Positions 31,167 through 40,044 of a DNA stretch of 64,000 nucleotides are shown here, one piece after another (positions within the stretch are counted from its first letter, which is position 1; every line of letters begins with the position of its first letter). The notes beneath the pieces were generated by a model. The model searched no databases, was not told the origin of the DNA, and was given only the letters and a program-made list of their open reading frames with translations. The position numbers and the translations under genes are program-made. The stretch lies in contig NZ_JAMSLR010000001.1 of assembly GCF_023806485.1 (NCBI RefSeq), positions 62,001 to 126,000 on the forward strand, read 5' to 3'. The DNA is from Thermalbibacter longus. GTDB taxonomy: Bacteria; Chloroflexota; Chloroflexia; Thermomicrobiales; Thermomicrobiaceae.

Positions 31167-32222
31167 ATGAGGGAAAAGAGACCGGGCAAGGAGTCGTTGA
31201 TCGGAGCGACGAGCACTCCTGTGGGAGAGCGCGGGGCCGCCACGGCTGACCGTATGCTCGGAGCTGCCTCACGGTCGCACTTCGAGCGCCTCGTTGCCGC
31301 GCTGCGCGGGTACGGTGCGCTGTTGGGGTTCGCCCTCATCGTCGCTTTTTTCTCGCTGCTCCGCCCCTCGGTCTTTCTCAGCCCTGTCAACCTGCGGAAC
31401 ATCTTGGAGCAAGTGGCGATCCTTGCGATCGTCTCCGCCACCATGACGATGGTGATGGCGGTCGGCGACTTCGACCTCTCGGTCGGCGCGCTCGCGAGCC
31501 TGACCGGCGTGGTCGTCGCCTCGCTGCTGCTCGATGGCTGGGGAACGGGACCGGCCGTTGCCACCGGCCTTGTCCTGGGCGCCTGCGCTGGGGCGCTCAA
31601 CGGGCTCCTGGTCACCTACTTCGGGCTGTCGGCCTTCGTCGCCACGCTCGCGACGATGACCGCTTTTCGGGGCCTGGCGCTCTGGTTCACCGACGGCTCC
31701 ACCCTGTTCAACCTGCCGAGCCTCTTTCTCGTGCTCGGCCAGGGCAACATCGGCTCGCTCCCAGTGCCGGTGCTGCTTGCGGCATTTGTCGCGCAGGCGA
31801 GCTGGATCGTGCTGACCCAGACCACGGTGGGACGGTACTGGTACGCGGTCGGCGCGAACCCGCAGGCAGCGTTTCTTGCGGGGATCAGCGTGCGCCGGCT
31901 TCGTCTCCTCGCGTTCGTCGCGTCGGGGCTCGGCGCTGCTCTGGCCGGCATCGTGTTGACGAGCAGGCTAGCCTCGGCCCATCCACTGGCCGGCGAGCCC
32001 TTCATGCTTACGTCCATCGCCGCAGTCTTCCTCGGCATGACCATGTTCCGCGAGGGTCAACCGAACCTGCCGGGAACGATGGTCGGCGTGCTCGTTCTCG
32101 GCGTGCTCAGCAACGGGTTGAACATCCTTCGGGTCAATACCTACCTGCAGGAGGTACTGACCGGGGTCATCATCGTGGTCGCGGTGCTCGCCTCTATGCT
32201 CACCCGGCGCGTGCGCGCATGA
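31167..32222 (+). CDS. Sugar ABC transporter permease (RbsC family)
   Basis: 351 residues with eight to ten membrane segments. The family signatures are clear: NLRNILEQVAILAIVSATMTMVMAVG with GDFDLSVGALASLTG, GALNGLLVTYFGLSAFVATLAT, and YAVGANPQAAFLAGISVRRLR, the cytoplasmic loop that docks with the ATPase. It would move a sugar or sugar-like solute inward with the substrate-binding lipoprotein two genes on. A TACAAT box at 31085-31090 may be its -10 element. No ATP-binding subunit is encoded next to it. The start could be the ATG at 31167 or further upstream in frame. Confidence 0.9.
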   Translation: MREKRPGKESLIGATSTPVGERGAATADRMLGAASRSHFERLVAALRGYGALLGFALIVAFFSLLRPSVFLSPVNLRNILEQVAILAIVSATMTMVMAVGDFDLSVGALASLTGVVVASLLLDGWGTGPAVATGLVLGACAGALNGLLVTYFGLSAFVATLATMTAFRGLALWFTDGSTLFNLPSLFLVLGQGNIGSLPVPVLLAAFVAQASWIVLTQTTVGRYWYAVGANPQAAFLAGISVRRLRLLAFVASGLGAALAGIVLTSRLASAHPLAGEPFMLTSIAAVFLGMTMFREGQPNLPGTMVGVLVLGVLSNGLNILRVNTYLQEVLTGVIIVVAVLASMLTRRVRA

Positions 32223-32293
32223 AGCCGCTCGGCAACGCCGCGGGGGAGGATGGCGCGGGCGGGGTGCCGCGCTTCTCGAGGGAGGGCGGGTGC

Positions 32294-33796
32294 ATGGCCG
32301 GCCGGGAAGCGGTTCTCGCGCTCGATTTGGGGACGAGCGGTGCCAAAGCGGCGCTCGTGACGCGCGACGGCCAAGTGGTAGCCGATGCCTCTGCTGGATA
32401 CTCGACCACCACCGGGCCGAGCGGCGAGGTGGAGCAGTTCCCAGGAGACTGGTGGCGGGCGAGCTGTGATGCCGTGCGCCGCTGCCTGTCGCGCGCGGAT
32501 GCACGAGTCGTCGCCATCGCGCTCACCGGGCAAATGCAGGATCTGGTGCTGCTCGCTGGCGATGACGTGCTCGGCCCCGCTCTGCTCTATGCCGACCAGC
32601 GTGCCGCGCTCGAGGCGTCCGCGATGCTGGAGCGCGTATCGCCGGACGACTTCGTCCGAGTCACCGCTAACTTGGCCGACGCCACCAGTCTCCCAGCGAA
32701 GCTGCTCTGGCTCGAGCGACACCGGCCGGAAGATGCCGGGCGCGTCGATCGGCTCCTCTTCGGCGCGCACGACTACCTCGCCTGGCGGCTGACCGGTCAG
32801 GCGGTCACCGATGCCACCACAGCGTCGACGACCGGTCTGCTCGACTTCCAGGCGGGGACGTGGTCGAGGGAGATCCTGGAGAGGCTCGGCCTGAGGACAG
32901 ACTGGCTCCCGGAGATCTGGCCGTCCGACCAGCCCGTCGGAGAGCTGAAGCAGGAGGTCGCAGGCGAGTTGGGTCTGCTGAGCGGGCTGCCGGTACTGCA
33001 CGGAGCCGGCGACGCCGGATGCACGACGCTCGGCGTCGGGAGCGGGGAGCCGGGCTCTGCCTACCTGTATCTCGGCACGAGTGGCTGGCTCGCACTCTCG
33101 GCGTCTGGACGTCGCGGCGATCCTTATGCCGGGCTCTTCACCTTGCGTCACCCGAACCCCGAGTGGACGATCGTAGTCGGCCCCATGCTTACAGCCGCAG
33201 GCTGTCTCGAGTGGGCGCGCCGAGCCGTTCTGAGCTCCCTGGAGTACGGCGAGGTCGACTCGCTGGTCCTCTCAGTGCCACCGGGTAGCGATGGCCTGCT
33301 TTTTCTCCCGTACCTCGCCGGCGAGCGATCTCCATTTCGCGATCCGCATGCCCGCGGCGCGTTCATCGGCCTGGGCCTCGGTACCCAACCAGGGCACCTC
33401 GCCCGATCGATCTTGGAGGGGGTGGCCTTCGGTTTCCGCTCGATCGCCGAGGCAATGGGTTTCACCCAGCCGGCAGGACCGCTGGTTGTGGCTGGCGGAG
33501 GAGCGCATTCCCGGGTCTGGTGCCAGATTCTTGCCGATGTGCTCGGTTGCCCCGTACGCCGCGCGGAGGTGTTCGAGGACGTCGCGGTGCGCGGAGCGGC
33601 CCTGTTGGCCGCGCGGTGGCTCGGCTGGTGCCCTGGCTGGTCGTGGACGCAGGCGGAGTCTTCCGACGAGATCTTCGAGCCAGTGCCTGGGGCACGCGCG
33701 CGGTACGACCAGCTCTACCCGGTTTTCCGCCAGCTTTATCCGTCTCTGTATACCTGCTTTCGGCACTTACGCGAAATCGGGGATTCACTCTCGTGA
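32294..33796 (+). CDS. FGGY-family carbohydrate kinase (xylulokinase-like)
   Basis: About 500 residues. The ATPase-fold phosphate motif LALDLGTSGAKAALV opens the protein, VVAIALTGQMQDLVLL and LLYADQRA follow, the catalytic region LHGAGDAGCTTLGVG carries the expected Asp, and YLYLGTSGWLALS plus LVVAGGGAHSRVWCQILADVLG complete the C-terminal domain. It should phosphorylate a sugar, most like xylulokinase, matching the transporter genes on both sides. ATG at 32294 has GGAGGGCGGG upstream; ATG 32219, overlapping the permease stop, is an alternative that would add 25 residues. Confidence 0.9.
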   Translation: MAGREAVLALDLGTSGAKAALVTRDGQVVADASAGYSTTTGPSGEVEQFPGDWWRASCDAVRRCLSRADARVVAIALTGQMQDLVLLAGDDVLGPALLYADQRAALEASAMLERVSPDDFVRVTANLADATSLPAKLLWLERHRPEDAGRVDRLLFGAHDYLAWRLTGQAVTDATTASTTGLLDFQAGTWSREILERLGLRTDWLPEIWPSDQPVGELKQEVAGELGLLSGLPVLHGAGDAGCTTLGVGSGEPGSAYLYLGTSGWLALSASGRRGDPYAGLFTLRHPNPEWTIVVGPMLTAAGCLEWARRAVLSSLEYGEVDSLVLSVPPGSDGLLFLPYLAGERSPFRDPHARGAFIGLGLGTQPGHLARSILEGVAFGFRSIAEAMGFTQPAGPLVVAGGGAHSRVWCQILADVLGCPVRRAEVFEDVAVRGAALLAARWLGWCPGWSWTQAESSDEIFEPVPGARARYDQLYPVFRQLYPSLYTCFRHLREIGDSLS

Positions 33797-33876
33797 CAGT
33801 AGAAACCCTTTGCTCCAAAATGTGTGGCGTTTGAGCCGCAGACACTGCGGCACCAGCGTTGCTTAAGGAGGACGGC

Positions 33877-34854
33877 ATGCCCAGAGTGAAGACGAGAGGT
33901 TCGCTATTCGGCCTGCTTATCTGGACCGTGAGCATCGCGCTCACGCTGGTAGGATGCGGGCAAGGCGGCCAGGACGCCGGAAGCGCGCAGTCCACGCCGT
34001 CGAGCGGCGAGACGAAGCGGATCGCCGTGGTCACGCCCTACATGGCCAACGCGACGACTAAGCTGGTCATCGACCTCTTCGTCCAGGAAGCCGAGGCGAA
34101 GGGCTGGGAAGTCTCGGTCACCGACACGGCGGGTGACTTCAACAAGCTGGTCAGCGCCATCCAGGACGCGGTCGCGCAGCGCGTTGACGCGATCGTGCTG
34201 GGTATGGGCGATCCAGGCCAGATGACGAAGGGACTCGAAGAGGCCCAGAAGGCGAACATTCCCGTCTTCGGTATCGATGCAGGTGTAGCACCGGGCGTCC
34301 TGGCTAACGTGACGTCGGACAACACCGCTCTGGGCACCATGAGTGCAGAAGACCTTGTCGAGCGCATCGGTGGCAAAGGCAATGTCATCATGTTCACGCA
34401 CGACCCGCACCCGGGGGTCAACGCGCGGGCACGCGCCGCTGAGGACGTCTTCGCCAAGTACCCAGAGATCAAGGTCATCGAGAAGAAACATATCAACGTT
34501 CCTGGCCCAGTCGACAACGCCCGCAAGATCACCCAGGACCTGCTGACCGCCTATCCGCAGCAGGGATCGATTGCTGGGATCTGGGCGGCATGGGATGAGC
34601 CGGCCCTCGGCGCAACGCAGGCGCTGGAGGCGGCCGGGCGAACCGAGGTCGTCGTCGTTGGGGTGGACGGCACCGACTTCGCGAAGGCTGAGATCGACAA
34701 GGGCGGGCCGTTCAAGTCCACGGTCGAGCAGGACTGGCCAGGCATCGCCAAGAAGACGGCCGAGTTGATCGAGGCCTACTTCCGGGGCCAGCGGCCGGAT
34801 CAGCAGGTCTACACGTTGCCGGGGAAGCTCATCACCGCTGAAGCATCCCAGTAA
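33877..34854 (+). CDS. Sugar ABC transporter substrate-binding lipoprotein
   Basis: 325 residues. A signal peptide ends in a lipobox, LTLVGC, so the mature protein is lipid-anchored at Cys. The rest is a periplasmic-binding-protein-1 fold: KRIAVVTPYMANATTKLVIDL, DAIVLGMGDP, IPVFGIDAGV, NVIMFTHDPHPGVNARARAA and VVGVDGTDFAKAEI, as in ribose/xylose/allose binders. ATG at 33877 is placed by AAGGAGG. It is the last gene of the permease-kinase-binder cluster; a GC hairpin follows. The sugar recognised cannot be read from the sequence. Confidence 0.9.
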   Translation: MPRVKTRGSLFGLLIWTVSIALTLVGCGQGGQDAGSAQSTPSSGETKRIAVVTPYMANATTKLVIDLFVQEAEAKGWEVSVTDTAGDFNKLVSAIQDAVAQRVDAIVLGMGDPGQMTKGLEEAQKANIPVFGIDAGVAPGVLANVTSDNTALGTMSAEDLVERIGGKGNVIMFTHDPHPGVNARARAAEDVFAKYPEIKVIEKKHINVPGPVDNARKITQDLLTAYPQQGSIAGIWAAWDEPALGATQALEAAGRTEVVVVGVDGTDFAKAEIDKGGPFKSTVEQDWPGIAKKTAELIEAYFRGQRPDQQVYTLPGKLITAEASQ

Positions 34855-34889
34855 GACGTTCTCGTACCCGGCAGGGGCGCGTGATTAGC

Positions 34890-34918
34890 GGAGCCCGGGA
34901 GTTTCAAGCCCGGGCTCC
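34890..34918 (+). terminator. Terminator-like hairpin after the ABC gene cluster
   Basis: Ten-bp perfect GC stem (34890-34899 with 34909-34918), loop AGTTTCAAG. No T-run, but placement 36 bases after the stop codon, between convergent genes, fits a transcription end. Confidence 0.55.
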
Positions 34919-34980
34919 GTGGCGGGGCTGGCAGTGGCCAATTCCCGCAGTTGTGTGAACCTACGGGGGCCGCGCCCGGT

Positions 34981-35319
34981 CTATTCCCCTCCGCCGAATG
35001 GGACGACCTCCCACCCGGCGGACTCGTGCGCGCCTTCGGGCAGCGATCCGGCTTCGCCGCTCTTACCCTTGAATTGGCCGGGCGCGCCGCTGAACAGCGT
35101 GGAGAGGAACGGATCGTGCGAGACCGACGGGTGAATGAAGACTTCGACACCGTCCGGCCGCAAGACATAGCCTGCTACACCGCCATTGTGGGCAATCGCT
35201 TCCTGACCCGCCCCTTCGACCTTATGCACGTTCACGCACTCATGCGCATATGCGCCTGAAGCGTAGGCTGCGAACAGGGCGGCGGCCAGGGCTACTGCCA
35301 GGGCCCCCTTTCGTCGCAT
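34981..35319 (-). CDS. Small secreted protein of unknown function
   Basis: 112 residues with a signal peptide (GALAVALAAALFAAYASGAYAH, cleavage likely after AYA). The mature part starts HECVNVHKVEGAGQEAIAHNGG and has no recognised domain; it ends Gly/Glu-rich. A single Cys in the mature form is notable. It lies between the transporter cluster and an acetyltransferase gene with wide gaps on each side. Confidence 0.6.
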   Translation of the reverse strand: MRRKGALAVALAAALFAAYASGAYAHECVNVHKVEGAGQEAIAHNGGVAGYVLRPDGVEVFIHPSVSHDPFLSTLFSGAPGQFKGKSGEAGSLPEGAHESAGWEVVPFGGGE

Positions 35320-35570
35320 TGAGACACCTGCCCTTCCTCTCCCGGCTGTGCCCGTTGAGGAGCTGCGAGCCTATCCTCCGGGAACACGGTGCGCTGTCCG
35401 GCACCTGCACCTTACAGTAGCCTCGAGGCAGAGTCCTGGCCAGCCCAAACATCGCTCAAGTCATGGTCAAGCCATGTTCAACTCCTGGGGTGCGCCGTCG
35501 AATCGAGCAGTTGGTGCGGTGTGTCCAGTTGGAGGCAAACCACTGATGTGTCTCGCCTGTCGGACTGGGG

Positions 35571-36155
35571 TCAGCTTGTCTGGTCGAACGCGATAAACTC
35601 GTGTTCGAGCACGCTCATCAGAATCTGGTCGTGCCAGGAACCGCCGCGGTAGACATCGTCGCGCAGGATGCCGTCCTCGCGGAAGCCGCAGGCAGCATAG
35701 GCCCGCCGCGCGGCGGCGTTCTCGGCGAAGACCGACAGGTAGACCTTGTGCAGGCCGAGGCCGCCGGTTGCGGCTGGAGCGAAGGCATGGCGCAGCAGCG
35801 TGCGCAGCGCCTCGCGGGCGTAGCCACGACCCCAGACCTCGCGCTCGCCGATCATCAACGACAGCTCTGCCTTGCGGTTGACGATGTCTCGATCGAAGAG
35901 ATCGATGTAACCGATCTCACGACCATGCTCGTCAGCGATGACCCACATGAGCACGCCGGCCGCGCGGTTGCGCTCGAACCAGCCGCTCATCTCCTCACGA
36001 GTGGGAGAAGCCTGAGTAATCCAGTAGCGGGTTACTTCGGGGTCGGAGCGCCAGCGCCGCAGCGCCTCCAGGTGGCACTCATCGAGCGGCACAAGCGTCA
36101 CCCGCCTCCCACGTAGCTCGGCCGGCTGATCTTTCCAGTTTCGCTGGTTATCCAC
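35571..36155 (-). CDS. GNAT-family N-acetyltransferase (RimJ/RimL-like)
   Basis: 194 residues. RRVTLVPLDECHLEALRRW and DPEVTRYW open the GNAT fold, EIGYIDLFDRDIVNRKAELSLMIGE gives the core strands, and GRGYAREALRTLLRHAF is the acetyl-CoA pyrophosphate loop; NAAARRAYAACGFREDGILRD completes it. Target, protein N-terminus or small amine, is unknown. No operon partner is apparent. Confidence 0.9.
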   Translation of the reverse strand: MDNQRNWKDQPAELRGRRVTLVPLDECHLEALRRWRSDPEVTRYWITQASPTREEMSGWFERNRAAGVLMWVIADEHGREIGYIDLFDRDIVNRKAELSLMIGEREVWGRGYAREALRTLLRHAFAPAATGGLGLHKVYLSVFAENAAARRAYAACGFREDGILRDDVYRGGSWHDQILMSVLEHEFIAFDQTS

Positions 36156-36242
36156 AGTTCGCTCCTGCTCGTGGCGATCGCCTGGTTGAGTGCACCAGCG
36201 TGCCGAAGACGCCAGGTGACGCCGTCCCTACTGGGAGATCGG

Positions 36243-36977
36243 CTAGCTCGCGCCTGGCTGGTGAGGGAGTTCGGCGATGACGATCGGCTCGCTCGTCGGG
36301 GCTGGGTTACCGAGTGGCCCCTGTTCGATCGTGATCGCGATCGCCGAATAGTCCGTAATGTCCGCTGCCACCGCGAAGCGGCCGTCGGGCTGGTCGAACA
36401 CGCCCGCCGAGAGGGGTCGATTACCCTCGATCAGCCAGACCTGGTAGACCTGGCCGGGCTGAAGCGGCGGGAGGTCTTCCACCGTAATCAGTACGATGTT
36501 CCAATCGCGCAGGTACACTACCTGCCCGTGGGCCTGTGGGGCGGCTGCCGGTTGCAAGGCGATCGATTCGATCTCCTGCCGGAGCTGGAGGTTCCACACC
36601 AGCATGGCCACTGAGAAGAGCAAGAACACGGCGGCGGCCAGCCAGGGGATGAGCTGTCGTCGCTCGTGCAGCGCGACGATGCGCGAGGCACGTGGAGGCG
36701 ATTCGCGCTCGGCGGCGGGCGCGGCGTGCTCGCGTTCTTCCAGGGCAGCGCTCCGGATACGCTCGCGCAAGGATGGCGAGGGCGCGCGCTCGTCGACACT
36801 GAGCGCCAGGGCTCGCGCGGCCGCAAGGAGAGACCGCAGCTCCTGACGGCAGGTGGGGCAGGACGCCATGTGCTCGTGGAGAGCGGCGCGCTCGTCCGCT
36901 GGCAAAGCCCCGAGCGCGTACGCCCCCAGCAGTTCCTGGTAATAGTCGTGACCCTGATCAGGTACCGTCGCTGGCAC
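36243..36977 (-). CDS. RskA-type membrane anti-sigma factor
   Basis: 244 residues. The N-terminal zinc-binding anti-sigma motif HEHMASCPTCRQEL (H-x3-C-x2-C) is followed by a charged linker, one membrane helix (LIPWLAAAVFLLFSVAMLVW) and an extracytoplasmic RskA domain (VVYLRDWNIVLITVEDLPPL, GQVYQVWLIEGNRPL, GVFDQPDGRF). It should hold the neighbouring ECF sigma factor at the membrane until an outside signal triggers release. Its start overlaps the sigma gene by 20 bases, showing translational coupling. The start codon is GTG. Confidence 0.92.
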   Translation of the reverse strand: MPATVPDQGHDYYQELLGAYALGALPADERAALHEHMASCPTCRQELRSLLAAARALALSVDERAPSPSLRERIRSAALEEREHAAPAAERESPPRASRIVALHERRQLIPWLAAAVFLLFSVAMLVWNLQLRQEIESIALQPAAAPQAHGQVVYLRDWNIVLITVEDLPPLQPGQVYQVWLIEGNRPLSAGVFDQPDGRFAVAADITDYSAIAITIEQGPLGNPAPTSEPIVIAELPHQPGAS

Positions 36978-37542
36978 CGCTCTCGCTCCGTACCCCAGGT
37001 GTGACCAGCAGGTCGTGCAACTTTTGTAGCCCGAGCCGCAGCCGGCTCTTCACAGTTCCCAGCGGAATACTCAAGCGCTCGGCAATTTCGACGTGCGTCA
37101 ACCCTTCGAAGTAGGCCAGCTCGATCGCTATGCGCTGCTCCTCTGGTAAGGCTCTCAGCGCTGCTCGCACCGCTGAAGCCTGGATCTCGCTCAAGAGGTC
37201 GTCCCATTCATCTGGAGCGGCGAGCAGAGGCGCCACGGTGTCCAGATCGACATCGCTCTGGCTGCGGCCGAACCTGCCGCGGAGCTGATCGATCGCGCGA
37301 TTGCGCACGATGGTGAGCAGCCAGGTGCGGACGGTTCCGCGCGACAGGTCGTACGAGGCGGCATGGCGCCAGATGCTCATGAAGGCGTCCTGCACGACTT
37401 CCTCGGCGACGAACGCGTCACCGAGAATCCGGTAGGCCAGTCCGAAGGCCAGCCGATTATAGCGGTCGAAGAGCGCAACGAGCGCATCCGCGTCTTGCCG
37501 CGCGATGGCTTGCAGCAGCTCGCGGTCGTCGCGTCCCTCCAC
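36958..37542 (-). CDS. ECF RNA polymerase sigma factor (SigK-like)
   Basis: 194 residues. Region 2 shows FDRYNRLAFGLAYRILGD, EEVVQDAFMSIWRHAASYD and TVRTWLLTIVRNRAID; region 4 shows LPEEQRIAIELAYFEGLTHVEIAERL followed by GTVKSRLRLGLQKL. Paired with an RskA-like anti-sigma, it fits the SigK-type group. GTG at 37542 follows GAAGGG. Two ferritin-like genes begin on the opposite strand 312 bases away and are candidate targets, by position only. Confidence 0.93.
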   Translation of the reverse strand: MEGRDDRELLQAIARQDADALVALFDRYNRLAFGLAYRILGDAFVAEEVVQDAFMSIWRHAASYDLSRGTVRTWLLTIVRNRAIDQLRGRFGRSQSDVDLDTVAPLLAAPDEWDDLLSEIQASAVRAALRALPEEQRIAIELAYFEGLTHVEIAERLSIPLGTVKSRLRLGLQKLHDLLVTPGVRSESGASDGT

Positions 37543-37853
37543 GGGCTGCCCTTCTCCCGATCCTACGTGTTCGCGCGCCGAAGAGATCTGCCGAAGACGC
37601 TCAATCTCATCGCTAGTCTATCACGATCAGGAATTGTGACCGGTAAGGCGAGTCGGCAGCCCGTTGATCCAGGCTGGCGGCGGGCTCGTATGCACCGTCG
37701 CAGCCGGTCATGAGGCGGCCGCGATGACCTGGCGACTACTGCACGGTACGTACGCGAGGAGGTATCCGCCCCAGAGTGGCGTGAAGGCTGGTGATGGAAC
37801 CGCGTGCCGGCTAGTGCGGCACTGGCAGCGAGAACGGAGAGGAGACGACAGGG
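37543..37853. other. Divergent control region between sigma and ferritin-like genes
   Basis: 311 bases without a gene. It should contain promoters for both directions, but I see no good -35/-10 pair and no clear inverted repeat. Confidence 0.35.
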
Positions 37854-38507
37854 ATGGCCATGTTGAACGCGACACCCGGACGTATTGCTTTGCTGGCCCA
37901 GACGGCGGCGCAGTGCGAGACGGTTCAGCAGATCATCGACATCGCTGCGACGGCTGAAGCGCTCGCGGTCACCGCGATCGGTGGCGCGATCCAGAGCGCG
38001 CTCGATGGCCAGCTCGCCTTGAACGACGAGCAGATCCAGTTCTTGAAAGCGGCCCGCGCATCGGAACAGGCCCATTACGAGGTGCTGGTCGGTGCCGGGG
38101 CCAAGCCCTTGACGCTGACGTTCACGATCCCCGATCCCCGGATCGTGACGGACGCTGGCGTGTTGTTAACGACAGCGATCAACCTCGAAGAAGCGTTCAT
38201 CGCAGCCTATCTCGCGGCGGCGCAGGAGTTCGCCATCCTCGGTCAGCCCGACCTGGTGAAGCTAGCCCTGCAGATCGGCGGTGTCGAAGCCGAGCACCGC
38301 GCTCACTTGCGTTTCTATGCCATTTCGGCGAGCGTGATCAGTGGTGTGCCGAACAATGTCGCGTTCGAGAAGTCGCTCTTTACCAGCGTGGGCGCGGCTG
38401 CCGAGGCCCTAATCCAACTGGGCTTCATCGGCGGTGATGGCCCGGAGATCACCTATCCAGGCCCAGGCGAGATCGACTACAGCGGGGTGACGCAGCTCCG
38501 GCCATAG
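37854..38507 (+). CDS. Ferritin-like domain protein
   Basis: 217 residues of mostly helical sequence in the Ferritin_2 style: IDIAATAEALAVTAIGGAI, FLKAARASEQAHYEVLVGAG, INLEEAFIAAYLAAAQEF and GGVEAEHRAHLRFYA. The Glu and ExxH positions could bind metal. No signal peptide is present, unlike its neighbour, with which it shares the pattern throughout, including the C-terminal FIGGDGPEITYPGPG. ATG at 37854 is preceded by GGAGACGACAGGG. Iron storage or redox stress is a family-based guess. Confidence 0.82.
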   Translation: MAMLNATPGRIALLAQTAAQCETVQQIIDIAATAEALAVTAIGGAIQSALDGQLALNDEQIQFLKAARASEQAHYEVLVGAGAKPLTLTFTIPDPRIVTDAGVLLTTAINLEEAFIAAYLAAAQEFAILGQPDLVKLALQIGGVEAEHRAHLRFYAISASVISGVPNNVAFEKSLFTSVGAAAEALIQLGFIGGDGPEITYPGPGEIDYSGVTQLRP

Positions 38508-38604
38508 GGGCGCTGGCTGTTACAGGAGTACCCTGCAAGCCCTATCCCGAGGACGTGTCCGGGCGCCGTTCGAGGCATCGAATGACGAGACAGGAGGAGA
38601 ACCG

Positions 38605-39966
38605 ATGAGCAAGGCTCTGGAGCGGTTGACGACGGCCAACATGTCGCGGCGGACGCTCTTCAAGGGCGTCGGGGCGCTGGGTGCCGGGTTCATGCTCTCT
38701 CGACTCGGCCTCCTCAGGGTCGCCCTCGCGCAAGACGAGACCGTTGCTGAGATCGCCAACATCGCGGCGACCGCCGAGTCGATGGCGGTGACGCTGCTCG
38801 GCGGAGCGATCGAGAGCGCCCGCAATGGTGGATACGATCGGCAGATCCCTGGCCCGGTGATCGATATCCTGGAAGCCGCGCGCGCGACCGAGCAGTTCCA
38901 CTTGGAATACCTCCTCTCAGCCGGCGCGCAGCCGCTGACGCAGACCTTCACCGTGCCGGATACCAGCATCCTCTCGAGCTACGATGCGCTCTTCAGCACG
39001 ATCGTGGCACTGGAGGGTGCCTTCATTGCAGCCTACATCGCCGCGGCCCGGCGGTTCGCCGAGCTCAAGCAGACGGAGCTCGTCAAAGTGGCATTTCAGA
39101 TCGCCGGCACTGAGGCAGAACACCGTGTGCTAGCGAACTACGCTCTGGGAACTCGCCCCGCGAACGACGTTGCCTTCGAGAAGGCACTGTTCAACAGCGT
39201 CGGCGAGGCGGCCGAGTTGCTCCAGCGGCTCGGCTATATCGGTGGTGACGGCCCCTCAGTCACCTACCCAGGCCCGGGCACGATTCGGACGGCTGGTGTC
39301 ATCGAGACGGTGCCGGGCGGGCCGACGGTCGACTGCATGCCTCCAGGGATGCCGGCTCCGGCTCCAGCACCGGCGCAGCCCAAGCCCGGTTGTCTCTACT
39401 TCCTGGAGACTGGCCACAACGTCTGTGCCGGCTTCCGTGCCTTCTGGGAGCACTTCGGTGGGCTGGCAATCTTCGGCTACCCGCTGACCGAGGAGTTCGT
39501 CGAGAACGGGAGGACTGTCCAGTACTTCGAGCGGGCGCGCTTCGAGTGGCATCCGGGTGCGGCGCCAGACCGGTGGGACGTGCTGCTGGGACTGTTGGGC
39601 CGCGAGGTGACGGCTGGCAGAGAGAACGAGCCGCCCTTCCGCACCGCAACCCCCTGCCCGGGCGCGCACACCTGGGACGGCAGCCATGTCCCAGACCATG
39701 TCGAGTGTGTCTACTTCCCGCAGACTGGGCACAACCTGGCTCACGGGTTCCTGCGCTACTGGCAGATGTTCGGTGGCGTGCCGATTTTCGGCTACCCGAT
39801 CAGCGAGGAATTCCGCGAGCGCAACCCGGACAACGGCCGGGAGTACACCGTCCAGTATTTCGAGCGCGCTCGGTTGGAGTGGCACCCGGGAGAGTGGCCC
39901 GAGCGGTGGGACATCATGCTCGGCCGGATCGGGGCCCAGGTGCTGGCCACCAGGGGCCGGCGCTAG
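38605..39966 (+). CDS. Tat-exported ferritin-like protein with two FGYP repeats
   Basis: 453 residues. The N-terminus carries a twin-arginine signal (NMSRRTLFKGVGALGAGFML). Residues about 45-240 are a ferritin-like domain parallel to the preceding gene's protein (ANIAATAESMAVTLLGGAI, AARATEQFHLEYLLSAG, GTEAEHRVLANYAL, YIGGDGPSVTYPGPG). After a Pro/Ala linker come two copies of the secreted repeat: YFLETGHNVCAGFRAFW to YFERARFEWHPG, and YFPQTGHNLAHGFLRYW to YFERARLEWHPG. The repeats probably mediate surface attachment or binding; no function is established. Confidence 0.85.
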   Translation: MSKALERLTTANMSRRTLFKGVGALGAGFMLSRLGLLRVALAQDETVAEIANIAATAESMAVTLLGGAIESARNGGYDRQIPGPVIDILEAARATEQFHLEYLLSAGAQPLTQTFTVPDTSILSSYDALFSTIVALEGAFIAAYIAAARRFAELKQTELVKVAFQIAGTEAEHRVLANYALGTRPANDVAFEKALFNSVGEAAELLQRLGYIGGDGPSVTYPGPGTIRTAGVIETVPGGPTVDCMPPGMPAPAPAPAQPKPGCLYFLETGHNVCAGFRAFWEHFGGLAIFGYPLTEEFVENGRTVQYFERARFEWHPGAAPDRWDVLLGLLGREVTAGRENEPPFRTATPCPGAHTWDGSHVPDHVECVYFPQTGHNLAHGFLRYWQMFGGVPIFGYPISEEFRERNPDNGREYTVQYFERARLEWHPGEWPERWDIMLGRIGAQVLATRGRR

Positions 39967-39992
39967 GACACGCAGATTCCTTTCGGCGCGGC

Positions 39993-40025
39993 ACGAGGGG
40001 GGAGCTGACGTGGCTCCCCCCTCGT
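39993..40025. terminator. Bidirectional terminator-like hairpin
   Basis: A perfect 13-bp stem (39993-40005 with 40013-40025), loop TGACGTG, lies between two convergent genes, 27 and 20 bases from their stops. No T-run is seen on either side. Confidence 0.6.
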
Positions 40026-40044
40026 CTCTGCGCGCTGCGATGGC

